From: Ureibacillus massiliensis 4400831 = CIP 108448 = CCUG 49529
Lineage (GTDB): Bacteria; Bacillota; Bacilli; Bacillales_A; Planococcaceae
Length of the DNA stretch: 64,000 nt
Direction of reading: 5' to 3'
NCBI RefSeq assembly: GCF_000772965.1
Contig: NZ_JPVQ01000004.1
Span: forward strand, 62,001 to 126,000
Of this stretch, positions 26,997 through 35,821 are shown piece after piece. The position numbers were made by a program, and so were the translations under genes. Each line of letters starts with the position of its first letter. Positions within the stretch are counted from its first letter, which is position 1. The notes below the pieces were generated by a model, which was not told the origin of the DNA, ran no database searches, and saw only the letters and a program-made list of their open reading frames with translations.

Positions 26997-28502
26997 ATGA
27001 GCGAATTAACATGGCAAGCGATAGCAATCGTTGTCTATATGGCAGCGATGGTATTAATCGGTTGGTATGCTTATAAAAGAACGTCTAGCTTAAACGATTA
27101 TATGTTAGGTGGACGTGGACTTGGACCAGCTGTAACGGCATTAAGTGCTGGAGCAGCAGATATGTCTGGTTGGTTACTGATGGGTTTACCAGGGGCAATT
27201 TATCTATCTGGTATGGTAGAGGCATGGATAGCAATCGGTTTAACGATTGGTGCTTGGTTAAACTATGTTTTAGTTGCACCACGTCTGCGTGTGTATACTC
27301 AAGTTTCAAGTGATTCCATTACTATTCCAAGTTTTTTAGACAATCGTCTTCGTGATAATACAAAATTAATTCGTATTGTTTCAGGAATTATCATTTTAGT
27401 ATTCTTCACATTCTATGTATCATCTGGTATGGTATCTGGCGGTAAGTTCTTCCAAAGTGCATTTGGAATGGATTATTTTACAGGTATGTTAGTGGTTTCT
27501 ATAGTCACAGTTGGTTATACGTTATTTGGTGGTTTCTTAGCTGTAAGTTACACAGACTTCTTACAAGGGTTAATTATGTTCTTAGCATTAATTCTAGTGC
27601 CAATTGTAGGTATCTTTGTAACAGGTGGTCTTGGTGAAACAGTGGCTTCTATTCAAGCTGTTAATCCTGAACATTTAAATCTATTTGCATCTACAGCAAC
27701 AGTTGCTGGTGTAATTTCAGCAGTAGCTTGGGGACTAGGTTATTTTGGACAACCCCATATTATTGTTCGATTTATGGCGATTAAATCTGTTAAAGAAACG
27801 AAACAAGCTCGCCGTATTGGTATAGGCTGGATGATCCTAAGCTTATTTGGTGCTATAGGAACAGCATTAGTTGGTTTAGCTTATTTCCAACAAAATGATA
27901 TGTTAAATTCTGATTTTGATGCTGAAACAATCTTTATCTCAATGGGACAAATTTTATTCCACCCATTCATTGCGGGTATAATGCTTGCTGCTATTTTAGC
28001 TGCAATCATGAGTACAATTGCTTCTCAATTAATCGTTACGTCTTCAGCTTTAGTTGAAGATATTTATAAAGCTCTATTCAATAAAACAGCTTCAGATAAA
28101 CACTATGTAGCAGGTGGACGTATAGCAGTATTAATCGTAGCAATTGTTGCCTTTTTCCTTGCTTTAGATCCTGAGAATTCAATTTTAGATTTAGTTGGAT
28201 TTGCATGGGCTGGATTTGGTGCTGCATTTGGTCCAGTAATACTATTAGCGTTATACTGGAGAAAGCTTACGAATATTGGTGCTTTAGCTGGTATGATCGT
28301 CGGAGCAGTCGTTGCTTACGTATGGGGTACTGTGCCAGCAATTAAAGAAAACTTCTTTGGTTTATACGAAATCGTACCAGGGTTCGTACTTGGTCTTATC
28401 GCAGCTGTTATTGTAAGTTTAATTACTTATAAACCAAATGCTGAGATTGAGAAAGAATTCGATGAAACATTAGCTCTTTTAAAATCTGAAAGAGAAAAGT
28501 AA
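26997..28502 (+). CDS. putP: Sodium/proline symporter
   Basis: 501 residues, 13 membrane segments of the SSS family. The Na+-binding and substrate motifs S-A-G-A-A-D-M-S-G-W-L (near residue 50) and Q-P-H-I-I-V-R-F-M are those of PutP/OpuE. It imports proline with Na+, for nutrition or osmoprotection. The sequence does not separate PutP from OpuE roles. RBS GAGGGGG. Single gene with its own terminator. Confidence 0.88.
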   Translation: MSELTWQAIAIVVYMAAMVLIGWYAYKRTSSLNDYMLGGRGLGPAVTALSAGAADMSGWLLMGLPGAIYLSGMVEAWIAIGLTIGAWLNYVLVAPRLRVYTQVSSDSITIPSFLDNRLRDNTKLIRIVSGIIILVFFTFYVSSGMVSGGKFFQSAFGMDYFTGMLVVSIVTVGYTLFGGFLAVSYTDFLQGLIMFLALILVPIVGIFVTGGLGETVASIQAVNPEHLNLFASTATVAGVISAVAWGLGYFGQPHIIVRFMAIKSVKETKQARRIGIGWMILSLFGAIGTALVGLAYFQQNDMLNSDFDAETIFISMGQILFHPFIAGIMLAAILAAIMSTIASQLIVTSSALVEDIYKALFNKTASDKHYVAGGRIAVLIVAIVAFFLALDPENSILDLVGFAWAGFGAAFGPVILLALYWRKLTNIGALAGMIVGAVVAYVWGTVPAIKENFFGLYEIVPGFVLGLIAAVIVSLITYKPNAEIEKEFDETLALLKSEREK

Positions 28503-28521
28503 TAATTTACCTAAAACTTCT

Positions 28522-28553
28522 TAAAGGCCCGTAACCTAATTGTTACGGGTCTT
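28522..28553 (+). terminator. Intrinsic terminator after putP
   Basis: AAAGGCCCGTAAC pairs with GTTACGGGTCTTT around a 6-base loop. Confidence 0.85.
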
Positions 28554-28621
28554 TATTTATCGGTAAAAGGATATAATAAAGAAGTGGAATACTATTAACT
28601 CTTAATGTTGGAGGAAAATTT

Positions 28622-29911
28622 GTGAGTAATATGAAAGAGATAGAAGTATTAATTGAAAAAGGAATATTAGTGGGTGTAAATTTACAAAACGAAAGTAATT
28701 TTCAATATTCTATGGAAGAGTTAGCTGATTTAGCGGAAGCCCTTGATGTTCAAGTTGTCGGAACCATTACACAGAATTTAGAACGGGTTACACCATCCCA
28801 TTATGTAGGTACAGGAAAAATTGAAGAGATAAAAAGTTTATATGATGAGACGAATGCAAATCTTGTTATATTTAATGACGAACTGTCACCTTCACAGATT
28901 CGCAATTTAGAACACGATCTTGATTGTAAAGTGATAGATCGAACGATGTTAATTCTTGATATATTTGAGAGACGTGCTAAAACAAGTGAAGCGAAATTAC
29001 AAGTTCAACTCGCTCAACTACAATACATGCTACCCAGATTAGTTGGATTACATGCATCTCTATCTCGTCAAGGTGGCGGTACTGGTGGAGGATTCAGAAA
29101 CCGTGGTGCAGGGGAAACGAAACTTGAATTAGACCGCCGAAAAATTGAGGATCAAATAAGTAAGCTGAAAAATGAATTAGAAAATATTAAGGATCAACGA
29201 GAAACACAAAGGAAGAAACGTCGTAAAAATCAAGTGCCAGTAGTATCGTTAGTTGGTTATACAAACGCTGGAAAGTCGACAATCATGAACCAATTACTAT
29301 TTAAAATGGGACAGCAAGAAAATAAACAAGTATTTGAAAAGGATATGTTATTTGCTACATTAGAAACATCAGTTCGTAATATTGAACTAAGTGATAATAA
29401 GTCATTTTTACTAACGGATACGGTTGGTTTTGTTAGTAAATTACCACATCATCTCGTTAGAGCTTTTAGATCAACGCTAGAGGAAGCAAAAGATGCAGAT
29501 TTATTATTACATGTTGTAGATGTATCGAATGAACAATATCAGTTCATGATGGACATTACGAATCAAACACTAAAGGAAATTGGTGTAGTAGATGTTCCTA
29601 CAATTTATGTGTATAACAAGTCTGATAGAGCCGATGTGTCTTATCCATTAATAAGTGGTAATAATATTTGGTTATCAGCAAAAGAAGACGTTGGATTAGA
29701 CGAGTTAATCGAAATGATACGATTAAGAATTTTTGATGACTATATAAAATGTAAAATGCTAATCCCATTTGACCGCGGAGACATTGTATCCTATCTGAAT
29801 CAAAATGCCTCAATTTTCACTACTGAATATGAAGAAAATGGCACATTGATTTCATTAGAATTGAAGGAAGCAGATTATAAAAAGTTTGAGCAATATGCAA
29901 TAATAAAGTAG
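28622..29911 (+). CDS. hflX: Ribosome-associated GTPase HflX
   Basis: 429 residues from a GTG start with TGGAGG upstream. The N-terminal HflX domain includes S-R-Q-G-G-G-T-G-G-G and G-A-G-E-T-K-L-E-L-D-R-R. The G domain has G-Y-T-N-A-G-K-S-T (G1), D-T-V-G-F (G3) and N-K-S-D (G4). HflX splits stalled or hibernating 70S ribosomes after heat or antibiotic stress. Single gene. Confidence 0.93.
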   Translation: MSNMKEIEVLIEKGILVGVNLQNESNFQYSMEELADLAEALDVQVVGTITQNLERVTPSHYVGTGKIEEIKSLYDETNANLVIFNDELSPSQIRNLEHDLDCKVIDRTMLILDIFERRAKTSEAKLQVQLAQLQYMLPRLVGLHASLSRQGGGTGGGFRNRGAGETKLELDRRKIEDQISKLKNELENIKDQRETQRKKRRKNQVPVVSLVGYTNAGKSTIMNQLLFKMGQQENKQVFEKDMLFATLETSVRNIELSDNKSFLLTDTVGFVSKLPHHLVRAFRSTLEEAKDADLLLHVVDVSNEQYQFMMDITNQTLKEIGVVDVPTIYVYNKSDRADVSYPLISGNNIWLSAKEDVGLDELIEMIRLRIFDDYIKCKMLIPFDRGDIVSYLNQNASIFTTEYEENGTLISLELKEADYKKFEQYAIIK

Positions 29912-30053
29912 AAATTATTTCAATACTTTCAGCCTATGTCATAAAGTTTATATTTTACAATATAATGGCGATATGGGAAAAAACCGTCTCCGCATTATAT
30001 TTCCTAATTATTAGAACCATCGATATAAAGATGGGTTGAAAGGATTGAAAGTG

Positions 30054-30941
30054 ATGAAAAAGTGGTCGACATTATTGCTGGCGTGCTTATTTGCTTTATT
30101 ATTAACAGCATGCAACAGCACAGCAACACCTGTTGAAAATACAACTGAAGAAAATGACAGTGAAAATACAAATGAAGGAACTCCAGAGTCTACAGAAGAG
30201 GAATCTAGTGTTTCTGATTTAACATTGGAAGAGGTTTTTGAAAAAGCAATAGAAAGACAAAATGAAATCACAAGTTTATCAGCTGAAGTGAAAATGGATC
30301 AAACCATCAAAAGTGGCGGTGTAGAAACTGCTGGCAATAGCGATATGGTAATGGACATGACTATCGATCCAATGACGATGTATGCAAAAGGTGCCTCAAT
30401 GACAGTAGATCCAGCTACTGGGGAAGATATAAAGTTAGGTTATGAAATGTATATGGTTGAAGATGGATTCTATATGTATGATGATATGTCGCAGGCTTGG
30501 ATGCTAATGCCGATTGACAATTATGAGGATATGCTGGGGCAGGCTGCAAATCAAGCTGATGCTTCTCAACAATTAGAGATGTTACAGTCCTTTGTCGAGG
30601 ACTTTACTTTTGAACAAAATGACACGCAATTCATTTTATCCTTAGATGCATCAGGTGAAAAATTTACTGACTTCATCTACGATCAAATTGCAAGTACTGG
30701 TGTTGTTGGATCTGAAGAAGAAGTTGCAGCTATTCAAATTAATGATTTAAGCTATGTTCTTATTATCAATAAAGAAACATTTGACACAGAAGAGATTACA
30801 ATGGTTATGGATTTAGCAGATTCAGAAGCGCAGGAGTCTGTACTAATGAATACATCAATGGTTTTCTCTAATATAAATGGAATCGATTCAATTGAAGTAC
30901 CTCAAGAAGTAATCGATACTGCAACGGAACTAACATTTTAA
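30054..30941 (+). CDS. DUF6612-like lipoprotein
   Basis: 295 residues. The signal peptide ends in a lipobox L-L-T-A-C, then an acidic Glu/Thr/Asn linker (about 22-60). The mature domain (LEEVFEKAIERQNEITSLSAEVKMDQ..., then paired beta strands) resembles the LolA/LppX-like fold of DUF6612 lipoproteins. These may bind lipids; the role is unknown. I use ATG 30054, with AAAGGA upstream at 9 bases. Confidence 0.7.
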   Translation: MKKWSTLLLACLFALLLTACNSTATPVENTTEENDSENTNEGTPESTEEESSVSDLTLEEVFEKAIERQNEITSLSAEVKMDQTIKSGGVETAGNSDMVMDMTIDPMTMYAKGASMTVDPATGEDIKLGYEMYMVEDGFYMYDDMSQAWMLMPIDNYEDMLGQAANQADASQQLEMLQSFVEDFTFEQNDTQFILSLDASGEKFTDFIYDQIASTGVVGSEEEVAAIQINDLSYVLIINKETFDTEEITMVMDLADSEAQESVLMNTSMVFSNINGIDSIEVPQEVIDTATELTF

Positions 30942-30963
30942 TAGCTTGAAGAAATAAAAATGT

Positions 30964-30999
30964 AAAGATGACTTCTTATTTATGGAGTCATCTTTTTTT
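30964..30999 (+). terminator. Intrinsic terminator
   Basis: AAGATGACT and AGTCATCTT pair around a 12-base loop, followed by T5. Confidence 0.85.
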
Positions 31000-31106
31000 G
31001 TGGGCATTAACATCATTTAATTTTTACATAGAATTAATAAGGAAATTTAAATATTAACTTGATTTAAATAGTAAATAAAAACTGTGTGAAAATAGTCATA
31101 TCTATT

Positions 31107-31121
31107 TGATTATCATTCTCA
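31107..31121 (+). promoter_or_regulatory. Fur box upstream of the yclN promoter
   Basis: TGATTATCATTCTCA matches the B. subtilis 7-1-7 Fur box TGATAATnATTATCA at 12 of 14 defined positions. It lies just upstream of the -35 element. Confidence 0.75.
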
Positions 31122-31129
31122 AGTACGTA

Positions 31130-31158
31130 TTGATTTTTGTGAAATTTGTGATTATAAT
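31130..31158 (+). promoter_or_regulatory. SigA promoter of yclNOP
   Basis: TTGATT (31130-31135), 17-base spacer, perfect TATAAT (31153-31158), bracketed by two Fur boxes. Confidence 0.7.
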
Positions 31159-31175
31159 GAAGAAAGTACTCGAGT

Positions 31176-31190
31176 TGAGAATCATTTTCA
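31176..31190 (+). promoter_or_regulatory. Second Fur box, downstream of the yclN promoter
   Basis: TGAGAATCATTTTCA differs from the Fur consensus at two of 14 defined positions and sits near the transcription start. Confidence 0.75.
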
Positions 31191-31227
31191 TTAAACTCAA
31201 AAGATTAAATAGAATATGGGGATAAAA

Positions 31228-32184
31228 ATGAGACTGTGGATGTTAATTATCGCAGCAATCATCCTATCGATTATTTCGCTATTTATTGGTGCGATTGATA
31301 TAAAGCCGACTGATTTACTTGATTGGGAATCACAAGAGACTCAAATCTTTTTAATTAGTCGTGTACCACGCTTACTAGCGATTATATTAGCAGGCGCTGG
31401 GATGAGTATTGCGGGTTTAATAATGCAAAGCTTAAGTCGGAACAAATTTGTTTCTCCAACTACAGCAGGGACTTTAGACGCTGCTAAGTTAGGGATTCTC
31501 ATTTCGATGTTATTTTTCACAAATGTAACCTATACACAGCAAGTAATTTTTAGCTTTGCCTTTGCACTATTAGGTACATTTCTATTCATGCAGATTTTAG
31601 ATCGCATTAAATTTAAAGATGTTATTTTTGTGCCGTTGATTGGGATTATGTATGGTAACATATTATCTTCCGTTACCACGTTCTTTGCTTATGAAGCAGA
31701 TTTACTACAAAATATCTCATCTTGGTTGATGGGGAGTTTTACATTGATTATCGCAGGGCGATATGAATTATTGTATCTCAGTGTACCAGCCATCATTTTA
31801 GCTTATTTATATGCGAACAAATTTACTGTAGCAGGTATGGGTGAGGATTTTGCGAAAAATTTAGGGCTAAGTTATAAATTTGTTTTAAATATTGGCCTTG
31901 TTTTAGTTGCAATCATCGCTACAACCGTAGTACTTACAGTAGGTGTTATTCCATTTTTAGGACTAATTGTACCTAATATTGTATCTCTTTATTTAGGGGA
32001 TAATTTAAGAAAGACGATACCGCATACAGCTGTATTAGGTATTGTGTTCCTATTAATTTGTGACATTATAGGTCGTGTGGTTATTTATCCATATGAGATA
32101 CCTGTAAATGTGACAGTCGCAGTTATTGGCAGTGCGATCTTCTTAATCATGTTATTTAGGGGGAGAGCATATGCGAAAAAATAG
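31228..32184 (+). CDS. yclN: Petrobactin-type siderophore ABC transporter permease
   Basis: 318 residues, FecCD-family permease with about nine membrane segments. The stretch S-R-N-K-F-V-S-P-T-T-A-G-T is very close to B. subtilis YclN as I remember it. With YclO it forms the pore that imports a ferric siderophore, in B. subtilis petrobactin. I prefer ATG 31228, since GGGGAT lies before it and nothing before ATG 31216. The start overlaps no other gene; the 3' end overlaps yclO by 14 bases. Confidence 0.85.
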   Translation: MRLWMLIIAAIILSIISLFIGAIDIKPTDLLDWESQETQIFLISRVPRLLAIILAGAGMSIAGLIMQSLSRNKFVSPTTAGTLDAAKLGILISMLFFTNVTYTQQVIFSFAFALLGTFLFMQILDRIKFKDVIFVPLIGIMYGNILSSVTTFFAYEADLLQNISSWLMGSFTLIIAGRYELLYLSVPAIILAYLYANKFTVAGMGEDFAKNLGLSYKFVLNIGLVLVAIIATTVVLTVGVIPFLGLIVPNIVSLYLGDNLRKTIPHTAVLGIVFLLICDIIGRVVIYPYEIPVNVTVAVIGSAIFLIMLFRGRAYAKK

Positions 32185-33127
32185 TATAAAACTTATCATT
32201 CTAGCGGTAGTGGCAATTCTTTGTATTTTGTTATATGGCTTTTATGATATAAAAGGTGGATTCGATTACGCCTTCCCACGTCGTATGATGCGTGTAGGTG
32301 CAATGATCGTTACAGGCTTTGCGATTGCATATTCAACAGTTGTGTTCCAAACGATTACACATAATCGTATTTTAACGCCTTCTGTAATGGGACTTGACTC
32401 TATGTATGAAGTAGTTCAAACGTTAATATACTTCTTAGCGGGGTCATTATCAATTTGGGTGTTAAATCAATATTTAAACTTCACAGCTTCCATTGTCGCA
32501 ATGGTGTTGTTTGCACTTATTCTTTACCGATTCCTGTTTAGAGCGGATAAACACCCAATTTACTTACTATTACTAATTGGGATGGTTATAGGTACTTTAC
32601 TAGGAAGCTTGGTTACATTCTTACAAGTGCTGATTGACCCTGTAGAATATCTAAGCTTACAAAATCGATTATTTGCAAGTTTTTCTAATATTAAAGTCGA
32701 GCTTTTATATATAGCAACAGCAATATTATTACTTGCCTTTCTTTATGGTTATCGTATTTTGGGGCAGCTGGATGTTATGTCACTTGGTCGAGAAAATGCG
32801 ATGAATCTAGGTATTAACTACGATAAACTTGTGTTGAATGTTTTAATTCTTTCATCAGTACTTATTGCTACATCAACAGCTTTAGTAGGTCCGATTACAT
32901 TTTTCGGATTAATCGTAGCTAATCTTTCATATCAGTTCTTTAGTACTTATAAGCATTCAATACTTATTTTGGGATCCGGTTTAATGAGTGTAATCGCATT
33001 AGTCGGTGGTCAATTTATCGTGGAGCATTTATTTGAAATGCGAACTACATTGAGTGTTATTATTAACTTTGTTGGTGGTATTTACTTTATCTATTTATTA
33101 TTAAAGGAAAGTAGGGCAGCAGGATGA
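32171..33127 (+). CDS. yclO: Petrobactin-type siderophore ABC transporter permease, second subunit
   Basis: 318 residues, FecCD permease. The N-terminal R-R-M-M-R-V-G-A-M and the T-P-S-V-M-G-L-D-S-M-Y-E segments match the YclO branch. Membrane partner of YclN. It overlaps yclN by 14 bases and yclP by 4 (ATGA), consistent with a tightly coupled operon. Confidence 0.85.
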   Translation: MRKNSIKLIILAVVAILCILLYGFYDIKGGFDYAFPRRMMRVGAMIVTGFAIAYSTVVFQTITHNRILTPSVMGLDSMYEVVQTLIYFLAGSLSIWVLNQYLNFTASIVAMVLFALILYRFLFRADKHPIYLLLLIGMVIGTLLGSLVTFLQVLIDPVEYLSLQNRLFASFSNIKVELLYIATAILLLAFLYGYRILGQLDVMSLGRENAMNLGINYDKLVLNVLILSSVLIATSTALVGPITFFGLIVANLSYQFFSTYKHSILILGSGLMSVIALVGGQFIVEHLFEMRTTLSVIINFVGGIYFIYLLLKESRAAG

Positions 33128-33888
33128 TTGAAATCAAAGGTTTAACAAAGAATTTTGGTAACAAGCCTGTTGTAGAAGATGTTTCCGTTACGATTCAACC
33201 AGGATCTATTACATCCTTTATTGGTCCTAATGGTGCTGGTAAGTCAACACTATTATCAATGGTTAGTCGATTACTAGATGCAGATACAGGCGAAGTATTA
33301 CTTGATAAAAATAATGTCAAACAGTGGAAATCTAATGAATTTGCTAAACGCGTATCGATTTTAAAGCAGGCGAATTACATAAACGTACGACTTACAGTGC
33401 GTGAATTAGTTTCTTTTGGACGTTATCCTTATTCAAAAGGTCGTTTAACACCTGAGGATGAACAATTTATCGAACAAGCAATTGATTATATGAATCTAGC
33501 AGAAATGCAGGATAAGTATTTAGATGAGCTTTCTGGCGGGCAAAAGCAACGGGCATTTATTGCAATGGTGATTGCCCAAGATACAGATTATGTGCTTTTA
33601 GACGAACCTTTAAACAATTTAGATATGAAACATTCTGTTCAAATAATGAAAATTCTTCGTAAGCTCGTTGATGAGTTAGGCAAAACAGTTGTGATTGTAT
33701 TGCATGATATTAACTTTGCGAGCGTCTACTCTGACTATATTGTTGCACTAAAGAACGGTAAAGTCGTAAAGAGCGGAGCAACGAAAGAAATTATCAATTC
33801 AGATGCACTTCGTGAAATATATGATATGCATATCCCAGTTCAAGAGCAAAACGGATGTCGTATTTGCGTATATTTTAACTCACATTAG
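33124..33888 (+). CDS. yclP: Siderophore ABC transporter ATPase
   Basis: 254 residues. Walker A G-P-N-G-A-G-K-S-T near residue 35, signature L-S-G-G-Q-K-Q-R-A-F, Walker B Y-V-L-L-D-E-P and the switch His in V-L-H-D-I. It powers the YclNO importer. Followed by a strong terminator before yclQ. Confidence 0.9.
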   Translation: MIEIKGLTKNFGNKPVVEDVSVTIQPGSITSFIGPNGAGKSTLLSMVSRLLDADTGEVLLDKNNVKQWKSNEFAKRVSILKQANYINVRLTVRELVSFGRYPYSKGRLTPEDEQFIEQAIDYMNLAEMQDKYLDELSGGQKQRAFIAMVIAQDTDYVLLDEPLNNLDMKHSVQIMKILRKLVDELGKTVVIVLHDINFASVYSDYIVALKNGKVVKSGATKEIINSDALREIYDMHIPVQEQNGCRICVYFNSH

Positions 33889-33898
33889 GTAAGAAATT

Positions 33899-33947
33899 AA
33901 TGATTTAGAAAACTATTGTTCACAATATTTTCTAAATCATTTTTTTA
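33899..33947 (+). terminator. Intrinsic terminator between yclP and yclQ
   Basis: TGATTTAGAAAA and TTTTCTAAATCA form a 12-bp stem followed by a long T run. It separates yclNOP from the binding-protein gene. Confidence 0.85.
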
Positions 33948-33980
33948 AGGAAAAAAGGAAAAAAATATTGAAAAAAGGTA

Positions 33981-34033
33981 TTGACGATATATTTTAAGAT
34001 GATATAATTTCAATTAGTTGATAACGATTCTCA
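33981..34033 (+). promoter_or_regulatory. yclQ promoter with Fur box
   Basis: TTGACG (33981-33986), 16-base spacer, TATAAT (34003-34008). A Fur box TGATAACGATTCTCA (34019-34033) follows, with further Fur-like sequence (CATTATCATTA) overlapping its end. This gives the binding protein its own iron-regulated transcript. Confidence 0.75.
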
Positions 34034-34069
34034 TTATCATTAATAAAAGGAACAGGAGAGAAATAAAGA

Positions 34070-35095
34070 ATGAAAAATTTTAAATTACTAACTTTAATGT
34101 TGGCAATGTTAGTATTCGTGCTAGCTGCATGTAATTCTAACAATGAATCAACTGATTCAAATACTAGCTCAGAAGCTGAGCCATCAAACGAAACAGAAAC
34201 AACTCAAGAAGGATATCCATTAACTATCTCATCTACAATTTCTCAAAGTGAGTCTGAAGAAGCTGGCACAATTTTATTTGAAGATGTTACTCTTGAAAAA
34301 ATGCCAGAAAAAATTGTTGTATTTGATTACGGTTTCTTAGACACACTTGACACTCTTGGAGTAGAAGGAATTGTTGGGGTTCCACAAGATTCTCAATTAC
34401 CAGAACACTTAACAAAATATAGCAGTGATGATTATGTAAACGTTGGTACATTAAAAGAACCATTATTCGAAGATATCGCTGAAATTCAACCAGATGTAAT
34501 TTTCATCTCTGGCCGTCAGTCAGTATTCTATGAGCAATTAAAAGAAATTACACCAAATGTAATCTTTGTTGGTGCAACACAAGATGACTACTGGAACACA
34601 TTCTTAAAATCAGTAGATATCGCAGGTCAAATTTTTGGTAAAGAAGCTGAAGCACAAGAACATGTTGCTGAAATCGAAGCTGCAATCGAAGAAATAAAAG
34701 AACTTTCTGGTCAATTCGATAATACTTTAGTAACAATGTATAATGAAGGTAAATTATCAGGTTTCTCAACAAATTCACGTTATGGTTACATTTATGATAT
34801 TTATGGATTTGTTCCAGTAACTGAGGATATTGAATCTTCTTCTCACGGTTCAAACTTTGGTTTTGAAGCAATTTTAGAGTTTAACCCACAAGTATTATTC
34901 GTTATTGACCGTACAGCTGCTATTGGTGATGTATCAAATATTGAATCAGATATGGAAAATGACATCGTTAAACAAACAACAGCATATAAGGACAATCGAA
35001 TTGTTTACTTAGATGGTCCACTTTGGTACTTAGGTGGGGGCGGCTTACAATCTGAGCTTGCTAAAATCCAAGAAATTCTTAACGAATTAAAATAA
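34070..35095 (+). CDS. yclQ: Siderophore-binding lipoprotein (YclQ-like)
   Basis: 341 residues. Signal peptide with lipobox L-A-A-C, a Ser/Thr/Glu linker, then a two-lobe periplasmic-binding fold of the FhuD/siderophore class. It contains V-V-F-D-Y-G, Q-P-D-V-I-F-I-S-G-R and a C-terminal W-Y-L-G-G-G-G segment. It captures the ferric siderophore for YclNOP. Gene order N-O-P-Q matches B. subtilis, but here Q has a separate promoter. Confidence 0.9.
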   Translation: MKNFKLLTLMLAMLVFVLAACNSNNESTDSNTSSEAEPSNETETTQEGYPLTISSTISQSESEEAGTILFEDVTLEKMPEKIVVFDYGFLDTLDTLGVEGIVGVPQDSQLPEHLTKYSSDDYVNVGTLKEPLFEDIAEIQPDVIFISGRQSVFYEQLKEITPNVIFVGATQDDYWNTFLKSVDIAGQIFGKEAEAQEHVAEIEAAIEEIKELSGQFDNTLVTMYNEGKLSGFSTNSRYGYIYDIYGFVPVTEDIESSSHGSNFGFEAILEFNPQVLFVIDRTAAIGDVSNIESDMENDIVKQTTAYKDNRIVYLDGPLWYLGGGGLQSELAKIQEILNELK

Positions 35096-35105
35096 TTAAA
35101 TGATC

Positions 35106-35135
35106 AAGCTGTCCATATTATGGGCAGCTTTTTCT
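35106..35135 (+). terminator. Intrinsic terminator after yclQ
   Basis: AAGCTGTCC pairs with GGGCAGCTT (one G-T pair), followed by TTTC. Confidence 0.75.
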
Positions 35136-35157
35136 AAAGATAGGAAAGATTTTATGT

Positions 35158-35202
35158 TTATCGGCATAAACCTTAGAGTAATGATAAAAGAGGAGCCGAT
35201 AA
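35158..35202. promoter_or_regulatory. Inverted repeat ahead of hmoA
   Basis: TTATCGGC (35158-35165) and GCCGATAA (35195-35202) are perfect 8-bp arms with 29 bases between, ending about 26 bases before the hmoA ATG. It could be an operator or a leader hairpin. It is not a good Fur box. Confidence 0.4.
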
Positions 35203-35228
35203 GGATACAATGAAGGAGGAAATAAAAA

Positions 35229-35561
35229 ATGTTTGTTCAAATTCGAAAATGGACGGTAACAGAAGGAAATTCAGACAAGATTTTAGATCGTTTTAAAAAG
35301 AAACCAGGTCAAGGCCCATCTTTGATTGAGCAAAGAGAAGGTTTTATTAGCCGTGAACTACTTGTGAAGAATGTACGCCGTGGAGAAGAAGAAGTATTAA
35401 TGATCATTCGTTGGGAGTCTGAAGAGGCTTGGAAGGCTTGGGAAAAGAGTCCGGAGCATATCGCAGGGCACAAAGAACAAATTAAAGAGCATGGCGGTAA
35501 ACCACCAAAACCAGAGTTTGTAATTAATATGGAACATGGGAATTACACAGTTGTAGAATAA
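35229..35561 (+). CDS. hmoA: Heme-degrading monooxygenase HmoA
   Basis: 110 residues, antibiotic-biosynthesis-monooxygenase (ABM) fold. The start MFVQIRKWTV and the K-N-V-R-R-G-E-E-E-V segment closely follow B. subtilis HmoA. R-W-E-S-E-E-A-W and S-P-E-H-I-A-G-H-K hold the Trp and His expected near the heme. It opens heme to release iron. Its place right after the siderophore operon fits iron acquisition. Confidence 0.88.
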   Translation: MFVQIRKWTVTEGNSDKILDRFKKKPGQGPSLIEQREGFISRELLVKNVRRGEEEVLMIIRWESEEAWKAWEKSPEHIAGHKEQIKEHGGKPPKPEFVINMEHGNYTVVE

Positions 35562-35562
35562 G

Positions 35563-35594
35563 TTAAAGCGTCCTTATAATAGGGCGTTTTTTTA
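35563..35594 (+). terminator. Intrinsic terminator after hmoA
   Basis: AAGCGTCCT pairs with AGGGCGTTT (two G-T pairs), then T5. Confidence 0.75.
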
Positions 35595-35650
35595 TGTGAT
35601 TTAAAATAAAGAAAAATTAGCAGCCGAGCGATGAAAAGATCCACGAAAAA

Positions 35651-35707
35651 CCCTTCACTAACATGAAAACCCTTCACTAACATGAAAACCCTTCACTAAC
35701 ATGAAAA
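35651..35707 (+). repeat. Three perfect tandem 19-bp repeats
   Basis: The 19-base unit CCCTTCACTAACATGAAAA occurs three times head to tail. Decayed partial units flank it (GATGAAAAGATCCACGAAAA before, CGCTTCAAAAG after). It lies in the gap between the hmoA terminator and the ZIP gene promoter. Function unknown. Confidence 0.9.
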
Positions 35708-35756
35708 CGCTTCAAAAGTTTTCCTTGTACATAATATATAACCCAAACTAAAAAAG

Positions 35757-35786
35757 TTGCACATAGGAAACATTTAAGTATATAAT
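35757..35786 (+). promoter_or_regulatory. SigA promoter for the ZIP transporter gene
   Basis: TTGCAC (35757-35762), 18-base spacer, TATAAT (35781-35786), 36 bases before the ATG. Confidence 0.6.
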
Positions 35787-35821
35787 ACTATTATAAAAAT
35801 AAAGAGGGGATTAGAATCCAA

